In this document: one piece after another, positions 52,982-61,669 of the stretch
Layout: the number at the start of each line of letters is the position of its first letter
Numbering within the stretch: the first letter of the stretch is position 1
From: Paludibacteraceae bacterium
GTDB taxonomy: Bacteria; Bacteroidota; Bacteroidia; Bacteroidales; Paludibacteraceae
Assembly: GCA_024401495.1 (NCBI GenBank)
Contig: JAKSKW010000004.1
Coordinates: 1-64,000, forward strand
DNA: 64,000 bases
Direction of reading: 5' to 3'
Notes under the pieces: model-generated
The model's database searches: none
Told to the model about the DNA's origin: nothing
The model's input: the letters and a program-made list of their open reading frames with translations, nothing else
Program-made: the position numbers and the translations under genes

Positions 52982-55900
52982 ATGAGAAGTAGCATATTAT
53001 TAAATGTCATTTTAGCAATCTCATGTTTTTCGAGTGCAAACGCTGAAGTTCGCATCACGGAAATCATGACGAACAATGTGTCTACTATCATAAGTGAAAA
53101 ATACAATTATGATGGCTATGTTGAGTTTTACAATGATGGAGGCAATCTTGATTTGAAAGGCTGGACCGTCACTAACACTAAGGAAGGCAAGACGAACTGG
53201 AGCGTAAAGTTGGATTCAACACACGTCTTACCAAACGGCTATTCTATCTTATTTTTTGGCAAAAGTGAAACAAGCAGCAAAACCGCATCAAGATTCCAAT
53301 ATAACTACATTGGAAGAGTCGGGCAAAAATTGACTACAGATGAAGGTTCGATCTCCTTTGAAAAAGATGGCCAAAAAATTAAGTTAGACTACCCTGCACA
53401 GTACCCTCACATATCGTATTGCAAAGATGGCTACATGATTCCATCCCCAGCAAAAGAAAACAACCGATTAGTCACAGACATAGCTAATCGTGTTGGTCCG
53501 GTGTCCTTTAAATCAGGCAAACCAGGAATTTATCAGAATGGATTGAATGTAGAGCTCAAGTGTGAGACAGAGGGAGCCAAAATATATTATACCAAAAATG
53601 GAGACATTCCTACTCCAGACAAAGGCACTCAATATAATGGTCCAATTTGGATCGACAAGTCGACATCCCTAAGAGCCAGAGCGTATAAAGACGGAATGCT
53701 TTTCAGTGAGGTTTTGACAGGAAGTTATTTTCTGCCAGACAAATATCACAATCAATGCAAGAATTATGATAGCAAACCTCTTCCAATAGTGTCTATCACA
53801 GCCAACAATGATGATATTTTTGGTGACATGAAAGGCATTTATGTAGTTGGTAATAACGGTATTCAAGGATGCGAGCAGGTTGCCAACTACAATCAAGATT
53901 GGGTTCGCTCTGCCAATTTTGAATATTACGTCAACGGAGAACTTTTAGACAACCAAGAAGTAGAAATCGCTGTATATGGTGGTTGTACAAGATATTACGT
54001 TGGAAAAAGTTTGAAAATCAAAGCAAACAAACGTTCAGGAAAGAACAAAATGCAATACAACGCATTCTTCGCTGACCGTTCATACAAGAAATACAAGAGC
54101 CTTGCTTTGCGTAATGGAGGAAACGGTTATGCATATGTACAGCCTCGTTGGAGAGACATGTTCATACAGAGTCTTGCCGACGGGATGAACCTCGACAAAC
54201 AAGCCGGTCAACCCGTATCTTTCTACCTTAATGGAGAATATTATGGCATGATGATTCTTACAGAAAGGACGGATGAAGATTACGTCTACCACAACTATGG
54301 TCTTGACGAAGACGAAATCGATTTGATTAAAGGAACCGGAGACTACGTTTGCGAAATCGGCACTATCGACGCATACAAACAAATGATCAACTACGTCAGC
54401 AATAAATACGCAGATGAGGATTTTTACGACGTACTCAACACACATATGGACATTGATGAGTTTATAAACTATCAAATCCTTGAGCAATATGTAGGCAACA
54501 AAGACTGGATAACAAACAACATAAAGTTGTGGAGAAAACACGATGGCGGCAGATTCCGTTGGATTGCTTATGATTTAGATTTTGGATTGTCTCCTAAATC
54601 TACGTCGTTGGATATCAACATGCTTGACTTCGCTACAAAGCCAGTCAAAACAAGTTTTACGCCTGCATTAATATTGATGCAATCGTGTATGAAAAATGAA
54701 GATTTCCGTTGGAGATTTTTAGACCAATACATTGATATACTTGAAAATCAATTCACTGACGAAAGAATAAATTCAAATATCGACTCTCTTTTGGATTTAA
54801 CAGACCACGAAATGTGCTCAACTATCAAGCATAGTGATCTTTTGGATTGTCCAGGAAGCGTCGACGCATATCACAATGACATTGAGACAATGCGATCTTT
54901 TGCAAAAGAAAGAAAATCTTACGTCATCAATCAGTTGAAGCAAGAATATGGATTAGGCAATGATTATGTCAGCGTCAAAATCAGAGCGGTATTCCCAAAC
55001 AATGAAAATCCTGACTTTAAGTTTCTTCTGAACAAAAGAGAATTTAATGGATCTAAATATAATACCTCTCGTTATTCTAATGAAAGAATAAAGATTGAGC
55101 CTGAAGTTCCTTATGGTTACAAATTGGTTAGATGGGAGCTAAACAACGAATTAGTCAGAAACGACAACGGCAATAAATACCTTGAAGAACAATTTACCAC
55201 AACTGCGGAATCGGGAGAGGTTAAAATATCAATGTATTTTGATTACGATCCAGATTGCGTACTTCCAAAAGATCTTCACCTAAATGAGATCTGTGCGTCA
55301 AACCAATCGACTTTGGATGAGAACGGAGAGACTTCCGACTGGATTGAGGTGTATAATGGTGGCGACACCGACGTCGACCTTGCCGGAATGACAATAGAGA
55401 ACAAAAGCAAGAATGTGAAATACACATTCCCTAAGGGACATACTTCGACAATCGTGCCTGCCCATGGATATAAGCTATTGTGGGCGGATAAAAATACAGA
55501 TCTCGGACCGCTTCATTTAGATTTTAAGTTGACAGCAACATTGTCTGATACGATTATCCTTAGTAGAAACTATCGTAGTAACGACGTCGAATTAAGCAGA
55601 ATCACTTATAATCCACATAATCCAGATGAATCTTTCGGAAGAAATTCAGATGGAGCGTCTACAATAGTATTATTTGCAAAATGTACAGACGACAATGGGA
55701 ATGATTTAATCACATCCACTCCGCTGTCAAAGAATGGAAGCGTCAAATGTCCTAACACTGATATAGACGAAACATTTGCCAATAATCACAAAACTCTTGT
55801 GTTTGCTGAAGGCAAGAACATCTACGTTCAAAATGCCAAAGATGCTAACATCCGAGTCTATACGATATTAGGCAACGTAATTGCCGACAAAAAAGCAGAT

Positions 55901-55987
55901 TCAAATATGTTTAACATAACAATGCCAGTTTCTGGAATATACATAGTTAAACTAAATTCTGAATGCTGGAAAGTAGTAGTAGAATAA
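52982..55987 (+). CDS. Secreted CotH-kinase family protein with lamin-tail domains
   Basis: A 1001-residue exported protein. The signal peptide ends near NAEV. Domains in order: lamin-tail domain (about 22-150; DGYVEFYNDGG, DLKGWTV), a chitobiase C-terminal-like module (about 175-245; AKIYYTKNGDIPT), the CotH kinase-like domain (about 270-660; YLNGEYYGMMILTER, RWIAYDLDFGL near 529), a second lamin-tail domain (about 763-890; NEICASN, DWIEVYNGGD) and a T9SS-like tail (about 925-1001; RVYTILGNVI, SGIYIVKL). CotH proteins of spore coats are atypical protein kinases. Substrate unknown. It lies 32 bases before the wzc-like gene, so both are probably on one transcript. Confidence 0.85.
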   Translation: MRSSILLNVILAISCFSSANAEVRITEIMTNNVSTIISEKYNYDGYVEFYNDGGNLDLKGWTVTNTKEGKTNWSVKLDSTHVLPNGYSILFFGKSETSSKTASRFQYNYIGRVGQKLTTDEGSISFEKDGQKIKLDYPAQYPHISYCKDGYMIPSPAKENNRLVTDIANRVGPVSFKSGKPGIYQNGLNVELKCETEGAKIYYTKNGDIPTPDKGTQYNGPIWIDKSTSLRARAYKDGMLFSEVLTGSYFLPDKYHNQCKNYDSKPLPIVSITANNDDIFGDMKGIYVVGNNGIQGCEQVANYNQDWVRSANFEYYVNGELLDNQEVEIAVYGGCTRYYVGKSLKIKANKRSGKNKMQYNAFFADRSYKKYKSLALRNGGNGYAYVQPRWRDMFIQSLADGMNLDKQAGQPVSFYLNGEYYGMMILTERTDEDYVYHNYGLDEDEIDLIKGTGDYVCEIGTIDAYKQMINYVSNKYADEDFYDVLNTHMDIDEFINYQILEQYVGNKDWITNNIKLWRKHDGGRFRWIAYDLDFGLSPKSTSLDINMLDFATKPVKTSFTPALILMQSCMKNEDFRWRFLDQYIDILENQFTDERINSNIDSLLDLTDHEMCSTIKHSDLLDCPGSVDAYHNDIETMRSFAKERKSYVINQLKQEYGLGNDYVSVKIRAVFPNNENPDFKFLLNKREFNGSKYNTSRYSNERIKIEPEVPYGYKLVRWELNNELVRNDNGNKYLEEQFTTTAESGEVKISMYFDYDPDCVLPKDLHLNEICASNQSTLDENGETSDWIEVYNGGDTDVDLAGMTIENKSKNVKYTFPKGHTSTIVPAHGYKLLWADKNTDLGPLHLDFKLTATLSDTIILSRNYRSNDVELSRITYNPHNPDESFGRNSDGASTIVLFAKCTDDNGNDLITSTPLSKNGSVKCPNTDIDETFANNHKTLVFAEGKNIYVQNAKDANIRVYTILGNVIADKKADSNMFNITMPVSGIYIVKLNSECWKVVVE

Positions 55988-56019
55988 CATTATAAACAAA
56001 ACCAAATAACATATCAACG

Positions 56020-58371
56020 ATGGCATCCTCATCTAAGAACAAGACCGACATCCTGAAAAAATTTGCTTTGCAATGCATAAAGAAGTGGCCAATATTTGCA
56101 ATTTCGCTCTTTTTAAGCATTTGTTTTGCTGTATATTATATCTATACAACACAGCCACAGTACACTCGAGAGACTCAGCTTTTAATCAAAGAAGAGTCGA
56201 AAAACAACAAAGTGTCAGTATCCGACTTGACTGAGGACTTTGGTACATTTTCGGGCAACACAAACGTCAACAATGAGCTTTCAAGAATCCAAAGCCCAAC
56301 ACTGATAGGAAATGTAGTTAAAAAGCTACATCTTGACATTAATTACCAGAAGGCTTCAACACTTCGCAAAAGAGTCATATACGGTGTTGAGAATCCGATA
56401 AATATCGAGATTTTAGGAATAGACGAAAATGATTTCTGTGATTTTGACATCACTCTCGACTCAACATCAATGATTGCCTACGCAAAAAAGAGCATAAAGG
56501 AAGAGGAAGCAAACGACACTACAAAGACAGACAAGCCAAACGACATCAATAAGCCAAAATTCAAAATTACAAATCTTAAATTTGGAGATACTGAGGTTGA
56601 AGGCATATGGGAAGGAAAGTTAGAGACTTCAATTATCTTGTATAAAAAACTAAGAGTGCTTGTAACATATAACAGCGAATATAAGAGCTATAGTAAAGAC
56701 CGTTCTGAGCATCCATTCCCAGAGAATATTCACATAACAAAATATGGCTTAGTTAAGAGTGTAGAATTCTTCAAGCAGAAGCTACAGGTTAGCCTTATCG
56801 ACAAGAAGTCAAGTATTCTTAACTTGAGTTTCAGTGATGCTGATGCCAAGAGAGCAGAGAATGTATTGATTGCCCTAATCGAAGCTTACAACGACAACTT
56901 GCTTGAAGGAAAGAACAAGATCGCACTTAGTACGAGCCAATTTATCAACGACCGTTTGTCGTTGATTGAACGTGAACTTGGAAATGTAGATGAAAACATC
57001 TCAACTTATAAGAGTCGAAATCTGACACCAGATGTAGACGAAGTGGCAAAGCTACACTTGGATAAGGCGAGTCAAGCACAGGATAAAGTGTCCGAGCTAG
57101 ATGCACAGTTGGCAATGTTAGAGTACATCAGAGATTTCATCGCTAACAATCACGACAAGCAGTTCTTGCCTGCCGTAACAAACATCACAAACAATGTGAT
57201 TGAGAAGAGTATCGAAGAGTATAACGCACTACTTTTGAAGCGTAACGATCTATTGTCTAATAGTAGTATCAAGAACCCTATGGTTGTCAGCTATGACAAG
57301 AATTTGGGAGACATGGAAAAATCAATCCTTGTCAACATTGACAGCCAGATCGATGCCATTGACAACCAGATTCTACACTTAAGAAAAACAGAGGCAAAGA
57401 GTAAGGCTAAAATTGCAAGTAGCCCTACGCAAACCAAATATTTGCTTGGTGTTGAGCGTCAACAAAAGGTAAAGGAGACATTGTATCTATTCTTGCTTCA
57501 GAAGCGTGAGGAAAATGAGTTGAGCCAAGCATATAGTGCCTACAACAACCAAATCATTACTCAACCCAACGGTAAACTTGAGGCTACAAGTCCTATCAAG
57601 AAAAATATTCTGATAGTGGCAATATTGCTTGGTCTACTAATTCCTGCAGCATTTGTTTGGGTATGGGAGTCTGTCAAAGGTAGAATAAACAACATGGATG
57701 ATTTAGCAGAACTTCCTGTCAACCTTCTTGGAGAATTGCCATACAGCAGCAACAAAATTGTAGTTGGAGCAGAAAAAAAGGATAAAGAAAACTCAGCTTT
57801 CAGAAATTTGAGAACAAATCTGGAAACTATAAAGTCAGACGAGGAGATCAAGTCGATAATGTTAACTGATTTAAATTCAAACAGTGGCAAAGAATATGTC
57901 GCTGCCAATTTAGCTAAAGTTATTGCTTTGAAACAAAAGAGAGTAGCTATAATAAACTTTGATAAAAGCGACGTTACTATTGATACTCTTACAGAAGGCA
58001 AGACTGGTGTTTACGATTTTCTTTCTGATAAAAATCCGTCATGGCAAAACTATGTTCATCAAAGCAAATCAGATGAATATCTATTCGTTATGCCTACAGG
58101 TACAGTACCTTCAAACCCTTCTGACTATCTAGAAGAAAACAAATTACAGACACTTGTTTCTTTCCTAAAAGCAGGTTTTGATATGGTTGTAATCAATTGT
58201 CCTTCAGCAGCAGACGAATCATCGACAATGTTGATCGGAAAATTTGTGGAACAGAATATCTTTGTGTTGAATACAGAAACATCAACCACAAAAACACTTT
58301 CTATTCTAAACAATTTGGCTATTAATGAAAAATTCAAAAACATCTCCGTTATTTTAAATAACAAAGGATAA
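56020..58371 (+). CDS. Wzc-like polysaccharide co-polymerase with a degenerate (probably inactive) tyrosine kinase domain
   Basis: A 783-residue paralogue of the protein at 2674-5025, equal in length. The Wzz part is intact: a membrane helix near 25-45, PTQTKYLLGVERQQKVKETL, LFLLQKREENELSQAY and a second helix near 525-550. The kinase part is degenerate: Walker A reads NSNSGKE (N619 to E625, no S/T after GK), Walker A' has N646 in place of the first aspartate (IINFD), and Walker B has N726 (VVINCPS). The C-terminus stops at NNKG without any tyrosine cluster. It probably controls chain length without kinase activity. It follows the CotH-like gene by 32 bases. Confidence 0.88.
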   Translation: MASSSKNKTDILKKFALQCIKKWPIFAISLFLSICFAVYYIYTTQPQYTRETQLLIKEESKNNKVSVSDLTEDFGTFSGNTNVNNELSRIQSPTLIGNVVKKLHLDINYQKASTLRKRVIYGVENPINIEILGIDENDFCDFDITLDSTSMIAYAKKSIKEEEANDTTKTDKPNDINKPKFKITNLKFGDTEVEGIWEGKLETSIILYKKLRVLVTYNSEYKSYSKDRSEHPFPENIHITKYGLVKSVEFFKQKLQVSLIDKKSSILNLSFSDADAKRAENVLIALIEAYNDNLLEGKNKIALSTSQFINDRLSLIERELGNVDENISTYKSRNLTPDVDEVAKLHLDKASQAQDKVSELDAQLAMLEYIRDFIANNHDKQFLPAVTNITNNVIEKSIEEYNALLLKRNDLLSNSSIKNPMVVSYDKNLGDMEKSILVNIDSQIDAIDNQILHLRKTEAKSKAKIASSPTQTKYLLGVERQQKVKETLYLFLLQKREENELSQAYSAYNNQIITQPNGKLEATSPIKKNILIVAILLGLLIPAAFVWVWESVKGRINNMDDLAELPVNLLGELPYSSNKIVVGAEKKDKENSAFRNLRTNLETIKSDEEIKSIMLTDLNSNSGKEYVAANLAKVIALKQKRVAIINFDKSDVTIDTLTEGKTGVYDFLSDKNPSWQNYVHQSKSDEYLFVMPTGTVPSNPSDYLEENKLQTLVSFLKAGFDMVVINCPSAADESSTMLIGKFVEQNIFVLNTETSTTKTLSILNNLAINEKFKNISVILNNKG

Positions 58372-58391
58372 TTATTGAGCATTTATAAAGG

Positions 58392-58418
58392 GTTGTCCAA
58401 AATGAGTTTTTGGACAAC
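58392..58418 (+). terminator. Hairpin, minimal copy E of the inverted-repeat element
   Basis: GTTGTCCAAAA and TTTTGGACAAC form a perfect 11-base-pair stem with loop TGAGT. This is what remains if the ends of copies A-D are joined without the centre. It lies 20 bases after the wzc-like stop codon and could end or pause transcription, but no T tract follows the stem. Confidence 0.55.
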
Positions 58419-58483
58419 TCGTTTCATAGTAACCAATCATTTATCACTACATAATTACAACTTCATAACAAAAGGATCAAGGC

Positions 58484-59320
58484 ATGAATAATAAAATTAG
58501 TGGATGGATATATTATAACCACGCAGTAATGCCAACAACAGCCCCACACGAGGAGCCAAATATAAATCCTATCAAAGATGGCAGTATTTGGACCTTATCT
58601 AAAAATGGAAAGAAACCTTTATTTGCCCGCTTTACATCAAATTTTGATTGCGGAGTTGATACAGGATATTGGTATGTAGTTAAGAATCCTCCATTTGTAT
58701 TTGAGGATTTAGATAAAAAATATCAGAAAAACGTATTAAGAGCATTAGCTCGTTGTGACGTCAGACGTATAGATGCAGTGGCAGAATTCGAAAGCATATA
58801 TGAAGTGTATGAGGCGGCAGTCAACAACTATCAGAATATAGATAACAAAACAAGCAAGGAAAGATTCCATAGAGGAGTCCAAATAGACGGGTTGGAATAT
58901 TGGGGAGCATACGACAAACAAACTGGCAAATTAGCAGGATGGATGTCTTGCCAAAACAATGGAGACTGGACAGAAACTATATCAGCTAAATATCATCCTG
59001 AACTACAATCATTAAGGCCTAGTGATGCTATTCATTATGCAATTCTGAATCACTATCTAAACGATCTTGGACAGAGATACATATCTTCTGGCACCAGAAA
59101 TTTGAACCACAAAACTAACGTACAGGACTACAAGATTAAGAACTGGCACTTCAGAAAAGCATTTTGCAAACTGCATCTAGTTTATAGAAAAGATATTAAT
59201 ATTATTATTAAGCTACTATATCCATTTAGAAATCTGTTAATGAAGTTTGACAACATCACAGCTATCCACCAATTAAATAGTGTTTTATTAATGGAGAAGA
59301 TTAACAGGGACAGCAAATAA
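58484..59320 (+). CDS. GNAT-like protein of the polysaccharide locus
   Basis: A 278-residue soluble protein. The central KKYQKNVLRALARCDVRRI and the C-terminal TNVQDYKIKNWHFRKAFCKLHLVYR blocks resemble GNAT/FemAB-type acyltransferases found in Bacteroidota polysaccharide loci, though the match is from memory. The acetyl-CoA loop is not clearly seen. It may acylate a sugar or aminosugar precursor. It is last in the plus-strand run and converges with the GT2 gene. A hairpin (59344-59364) lies in the 81-base gap between them. Confidence 0.55.
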   Translation: MNNKISGWIYYNHAVMPTTAPHEEPNINPIKDGSIWTLSKNGKKPLFARFTSNFDCGVDTGYWYVVKNPPFVFEDLDKKYQKNVLRALARCDVRRIDAVAEFESIYEVYEAAVNNYQNIDNKTSKERFHRGVQIDGLEYWGAYDKQTGKLAGWMSCQNNGDWTETISAKYHPELQSLRPSDAIHYAILNHYLNDLGQRYISSGTRNLNHKTNVQDYKIKNWHFRKAFCKLHLVYRKDINIIIKLLYPFRNLLMKFDNITAIHQLNSVLLMEKINRDSK

Positions 59321-59401
59321 CGAAATACTGAACAATCATAGAAGATTTCTTGCGAACAAGAATCAGTATACACTATCCTAAAATGTTGTCATACACCAGA
59401 A

Positions 59402-60220
59402 TCAGTTCATTTTGATTCTAAATTGTTCAATTCCAAAATGGAAAGCAGCTAAGATACGAGTGATATAAAAAAAGACATTGTAGGACAAAGGATGCGTTAA
59501 ATATGTCTTTGTATAGCTTCCAATCATATGCATCATATGTGAAATGACCTGAAAACCACTCTTTTTACTAAATTGTGCACTTTCTCTTCTCACTCGTCTG
59601 TAATAGACTGCTTCCTTCGACGTAAATTTCACTCTTTTTAATCTATCCGAGATCAAAAACATAAAAACAGCGTCCTCTCCATTTGTAAGACTCTCGTCAA
59701 ATCGACGTCGACCTATAATATCCTTATTTATCAACTTATACACCGGGCCGGAAAAATATTTCTTTGCTGTCATGAAAGGGTAATCCATATCTTTCTCTTC
59801 CCGGAAATTTGATGTCACATAATACGGTTTATAATTCTCAGTGCCATCCTCAAATGAAAGTGGATAACATAGCGAAACTGTGTTTGGATCAGCATTCTCA
59901 TACAATTCCTCAATATAGCTAGGAGAGATGAAATCATCGTCGTCGAGAAATGTAATATAATCGCCTTTTGCAACGTCTAAAGCTAAGTTACGAGCATAAC
60001 TGACACCTCCTTTATCTGTTTGAATAAAATTAACATTTAATTCATCCATCTTGTCAGATATATAAGATTCAATCTGTGTCTTCCACGGATCGCAACAGCC
60101 ATTGAGCACTATTATAACCTCAAAATCATCTTTAGGGAAAGTCTGCTCAGCAACCGATTCAAGACATTTCCAGAAATAATCTTTAGGTTTGTATGTAGGA
60201 ATTATAATAGATACCTTCAT
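59402..60220 (-). CDS. Glycosyltransferase family 2
   Basis: A 272-residue GT-A enzyme. It has VSIIIPTYKP at the N-terminus, GGVSYARNLALDVAKGDY and the metal-binding FLDDDDF. It lacks transmembrane helices. The gene overlaps the upstream GT4 gene by 4 bases, so the two minus-strand genes form an operon facing the main locus. It likely adds one sugar of the same or a related glycan. Acceptor and donor are unknown. Confidence 0.87.
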   Translation of the reverse strand: MKVSIIIPTYKPKDYFWKCLESVAEQTFPKDDFEVIIVLNGCCDPWKTQIESYISDKMDELNVNFIQTDKGGVSYARNLALDVAKGDYITFLDDDDFISPSYIEELYENADPNTVSLCYPLSFEDGTENYKPYYVTSNFREEKDMDYPFMTAKKYFSGPVYKLINKDIIGRRRFDESLTNGEDAVFMFLISDRLKRVKFTSKEAVYYRRVRRESAQFSKKSGFQVISHMMHMIGSYTKTYLTHPLSYNVFFYITRILAAFHFGIEQFRIKMN

Positions 60221-61314
60221 TTACATACTGTTTTATAGTAATCAACGTAACTTTTTGCTGTATTACTGATATCGAATGGGGCAAAGGAATCGACACACTT
60301 ACTCTTCAGTGTAGACACCTCCTCATTTGTCATCATAAGGAATCTTTTAATCGCTTTGGAATACGACTCCACATCATACGAATCGGAAAGTATTCCATTC
60401 TCACCATCCTTAACAACATTGACAATTCCGCCTACAGGTGAACAAATTGGAACACAACCAACCGAGAACGCCTCCAATAATGTAACAGGCATTCCTTCAA
60501 AGATGGAAGGCAAACAGAAGGCATCTGCTTTTGCCATAAGTTCAGGGATATCACTTCTCAAGCCAAGGTATTTAATTCGATCAGAGAAATAAGGAGTCAA
60601 TCTACTATAAATCTCCTGGTCATCATTGCTACCTGCTATAAGGAGGACCACGTCATTTCCTTCTTCAATAACCCTTTTAAAGACTTCACACAACACTTCC
60701 TGGTTTTTTTGTGCTGAGATTCGTCCAGGATTAATAAATACTTTTGTTGAAGGAGTTATTCTTGATTCATCAACAGGATTGTCATGTCCGAGTATTATTG
60801 GACGTGGTACACCATTGTATATAATATGACCAGGCATTCCATAAAGTTTCTTAAATGAATCTTCTGACGTTTGCGAAATTGTCACAATATTTACAAGTCG
60901 GTGTTTGAACGCCCACTTCTTCAGGAAGAACAGACGCTGATCCCACAATGAGTTTTCCATCTGAGCATCATTGTGTACTGTATAGAAAAACTGCACTTTT
61001 TTGTTAAGTAGAAACACGGACATAATGTAGTAATAGAAGAACCCGTGTATATGGACAACATCATAGTTGCCTTTCGAGATAAATTTGAATATCTGGAAAA
61101 CATTCTTAAGATCAAATCCTTTTTTTGTTTTGCCAAGGTGAGTTTTTTTCACAGATGGATTCAGTTTGTCCCAAAAAACAAACTCCTCAGTAGGCTTAAA
61201 AATGGAACAAACAGTCACTTCATGCCCTTGCTCTGCCATTTCATTAGCGAGCGCACATATCATCGCCTCTATTCCACCTCCATTCATTGATGGGTGAATG
61301 TGAAGTACTTTCAT
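60217..61314 (-). CDS. Glycosyltransferase family 4
   Basis: A 365-residue GT-B enzyme. The N-terminus is HIHPSMNGGGIEAMI, the donor half has NPGRISAQKNQEVL, and PSIFEGMPVTLLEAFSVG gives a normal E-x7-E motif. It is first of the two-gene minus-strand operon and has a full promoter (61419-61450). The sugar is unknown. Confidence 0.88.
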   Translation of the reverse strand: MKVLHIHPSMNGGGIEAMICALANEMAEQGHEVTVCSIFKPTEEFVFWDKLNPSVKKTHLGKTKKGFDLKNVFQIFKFISKGNYDVVHIHGFFYYYIMSVFLLNKKVQFFYTVHNDAQMENSLWDQRLFFLKKWAFKHRLVNIVTISQTSEDSFKKLYGMPGHIIYNGVPRPIILGHDNPVDESRITPSTKVFINPGRISAQKNQEVLCEVFKRVIEEGNDVVLLIAGSNDDQEIYSRLTPYFSDRIKYLGLRSDIPELMAKADAFCLPSIFEGMPVTLLEAFSVGCVPICSPVGGIVNVVKDGENGILSDSYDVESYSKAIKRFLMMTNEEVSTLKSKCVDSFAPFDISNTAKSYVDYYKTVCK

Positions 61315-61418
61315 TTTTTTAATACTAAGACATACATTAATGATAACCCGATAAATATCAATGTAAAACCATTTATCTAAACAGAATCATCAAAAGATAC
61401 CAAATTCATAAATTTATA

Positions 61419-61450
61419 CAAATGTAATCCAATAATCAAAATTATACAAA
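61419..61450 (-). promoter_or_regulatory. Full promoter for the GT4-GT2 pair
   Basis: On the minus strand TTTG (61447-61450), a 20-base spacer and TACATTTG (61419-61426) fit the -33/-7 consensus. The GT4 start lies 104 bases downstream; the leader between holds nothing recognised. Confidence 0.65.
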
Positions 61451-61610
61451 TTTTTAAGGGGTATTGATTTTTTACCACGACTAATTTCGGAACAAATCCG
61501 AAACGTTGACATATTTTCGACTTTCATTAACAGGTTTATTAATCATTATGCAAAATTCTCTCACTTTCTACAATTTGCGACAAAAATTTTCTTTTACGCA
61601 TGAAAAAGAC

Positions 61611-61618
61611 TAATTTTG
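61611..61618 (+). promoter_or_regulatory. -7 box for the DUF2723 gene
   Basis: TAATTTTG matches TAnnTTTG, 51 bases before the start at 61670. The remainder of the 355-base gap 61315-61669 holds this box, the opposing promoter at 61419-61450 and no gene. Confidence 0.5.
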
Positions 61619-61669
61619 TCAACTAATTGCGATTCTATACGAAAAATATAAAAAAGTTCAATAATAAAA

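Noticed and set aside
54080..54541. Minus-strand open frame of 153 codons inside the CotH-like gene
   Set aside because: It lies wholly within a well-supported multidomain gene and has no family features.
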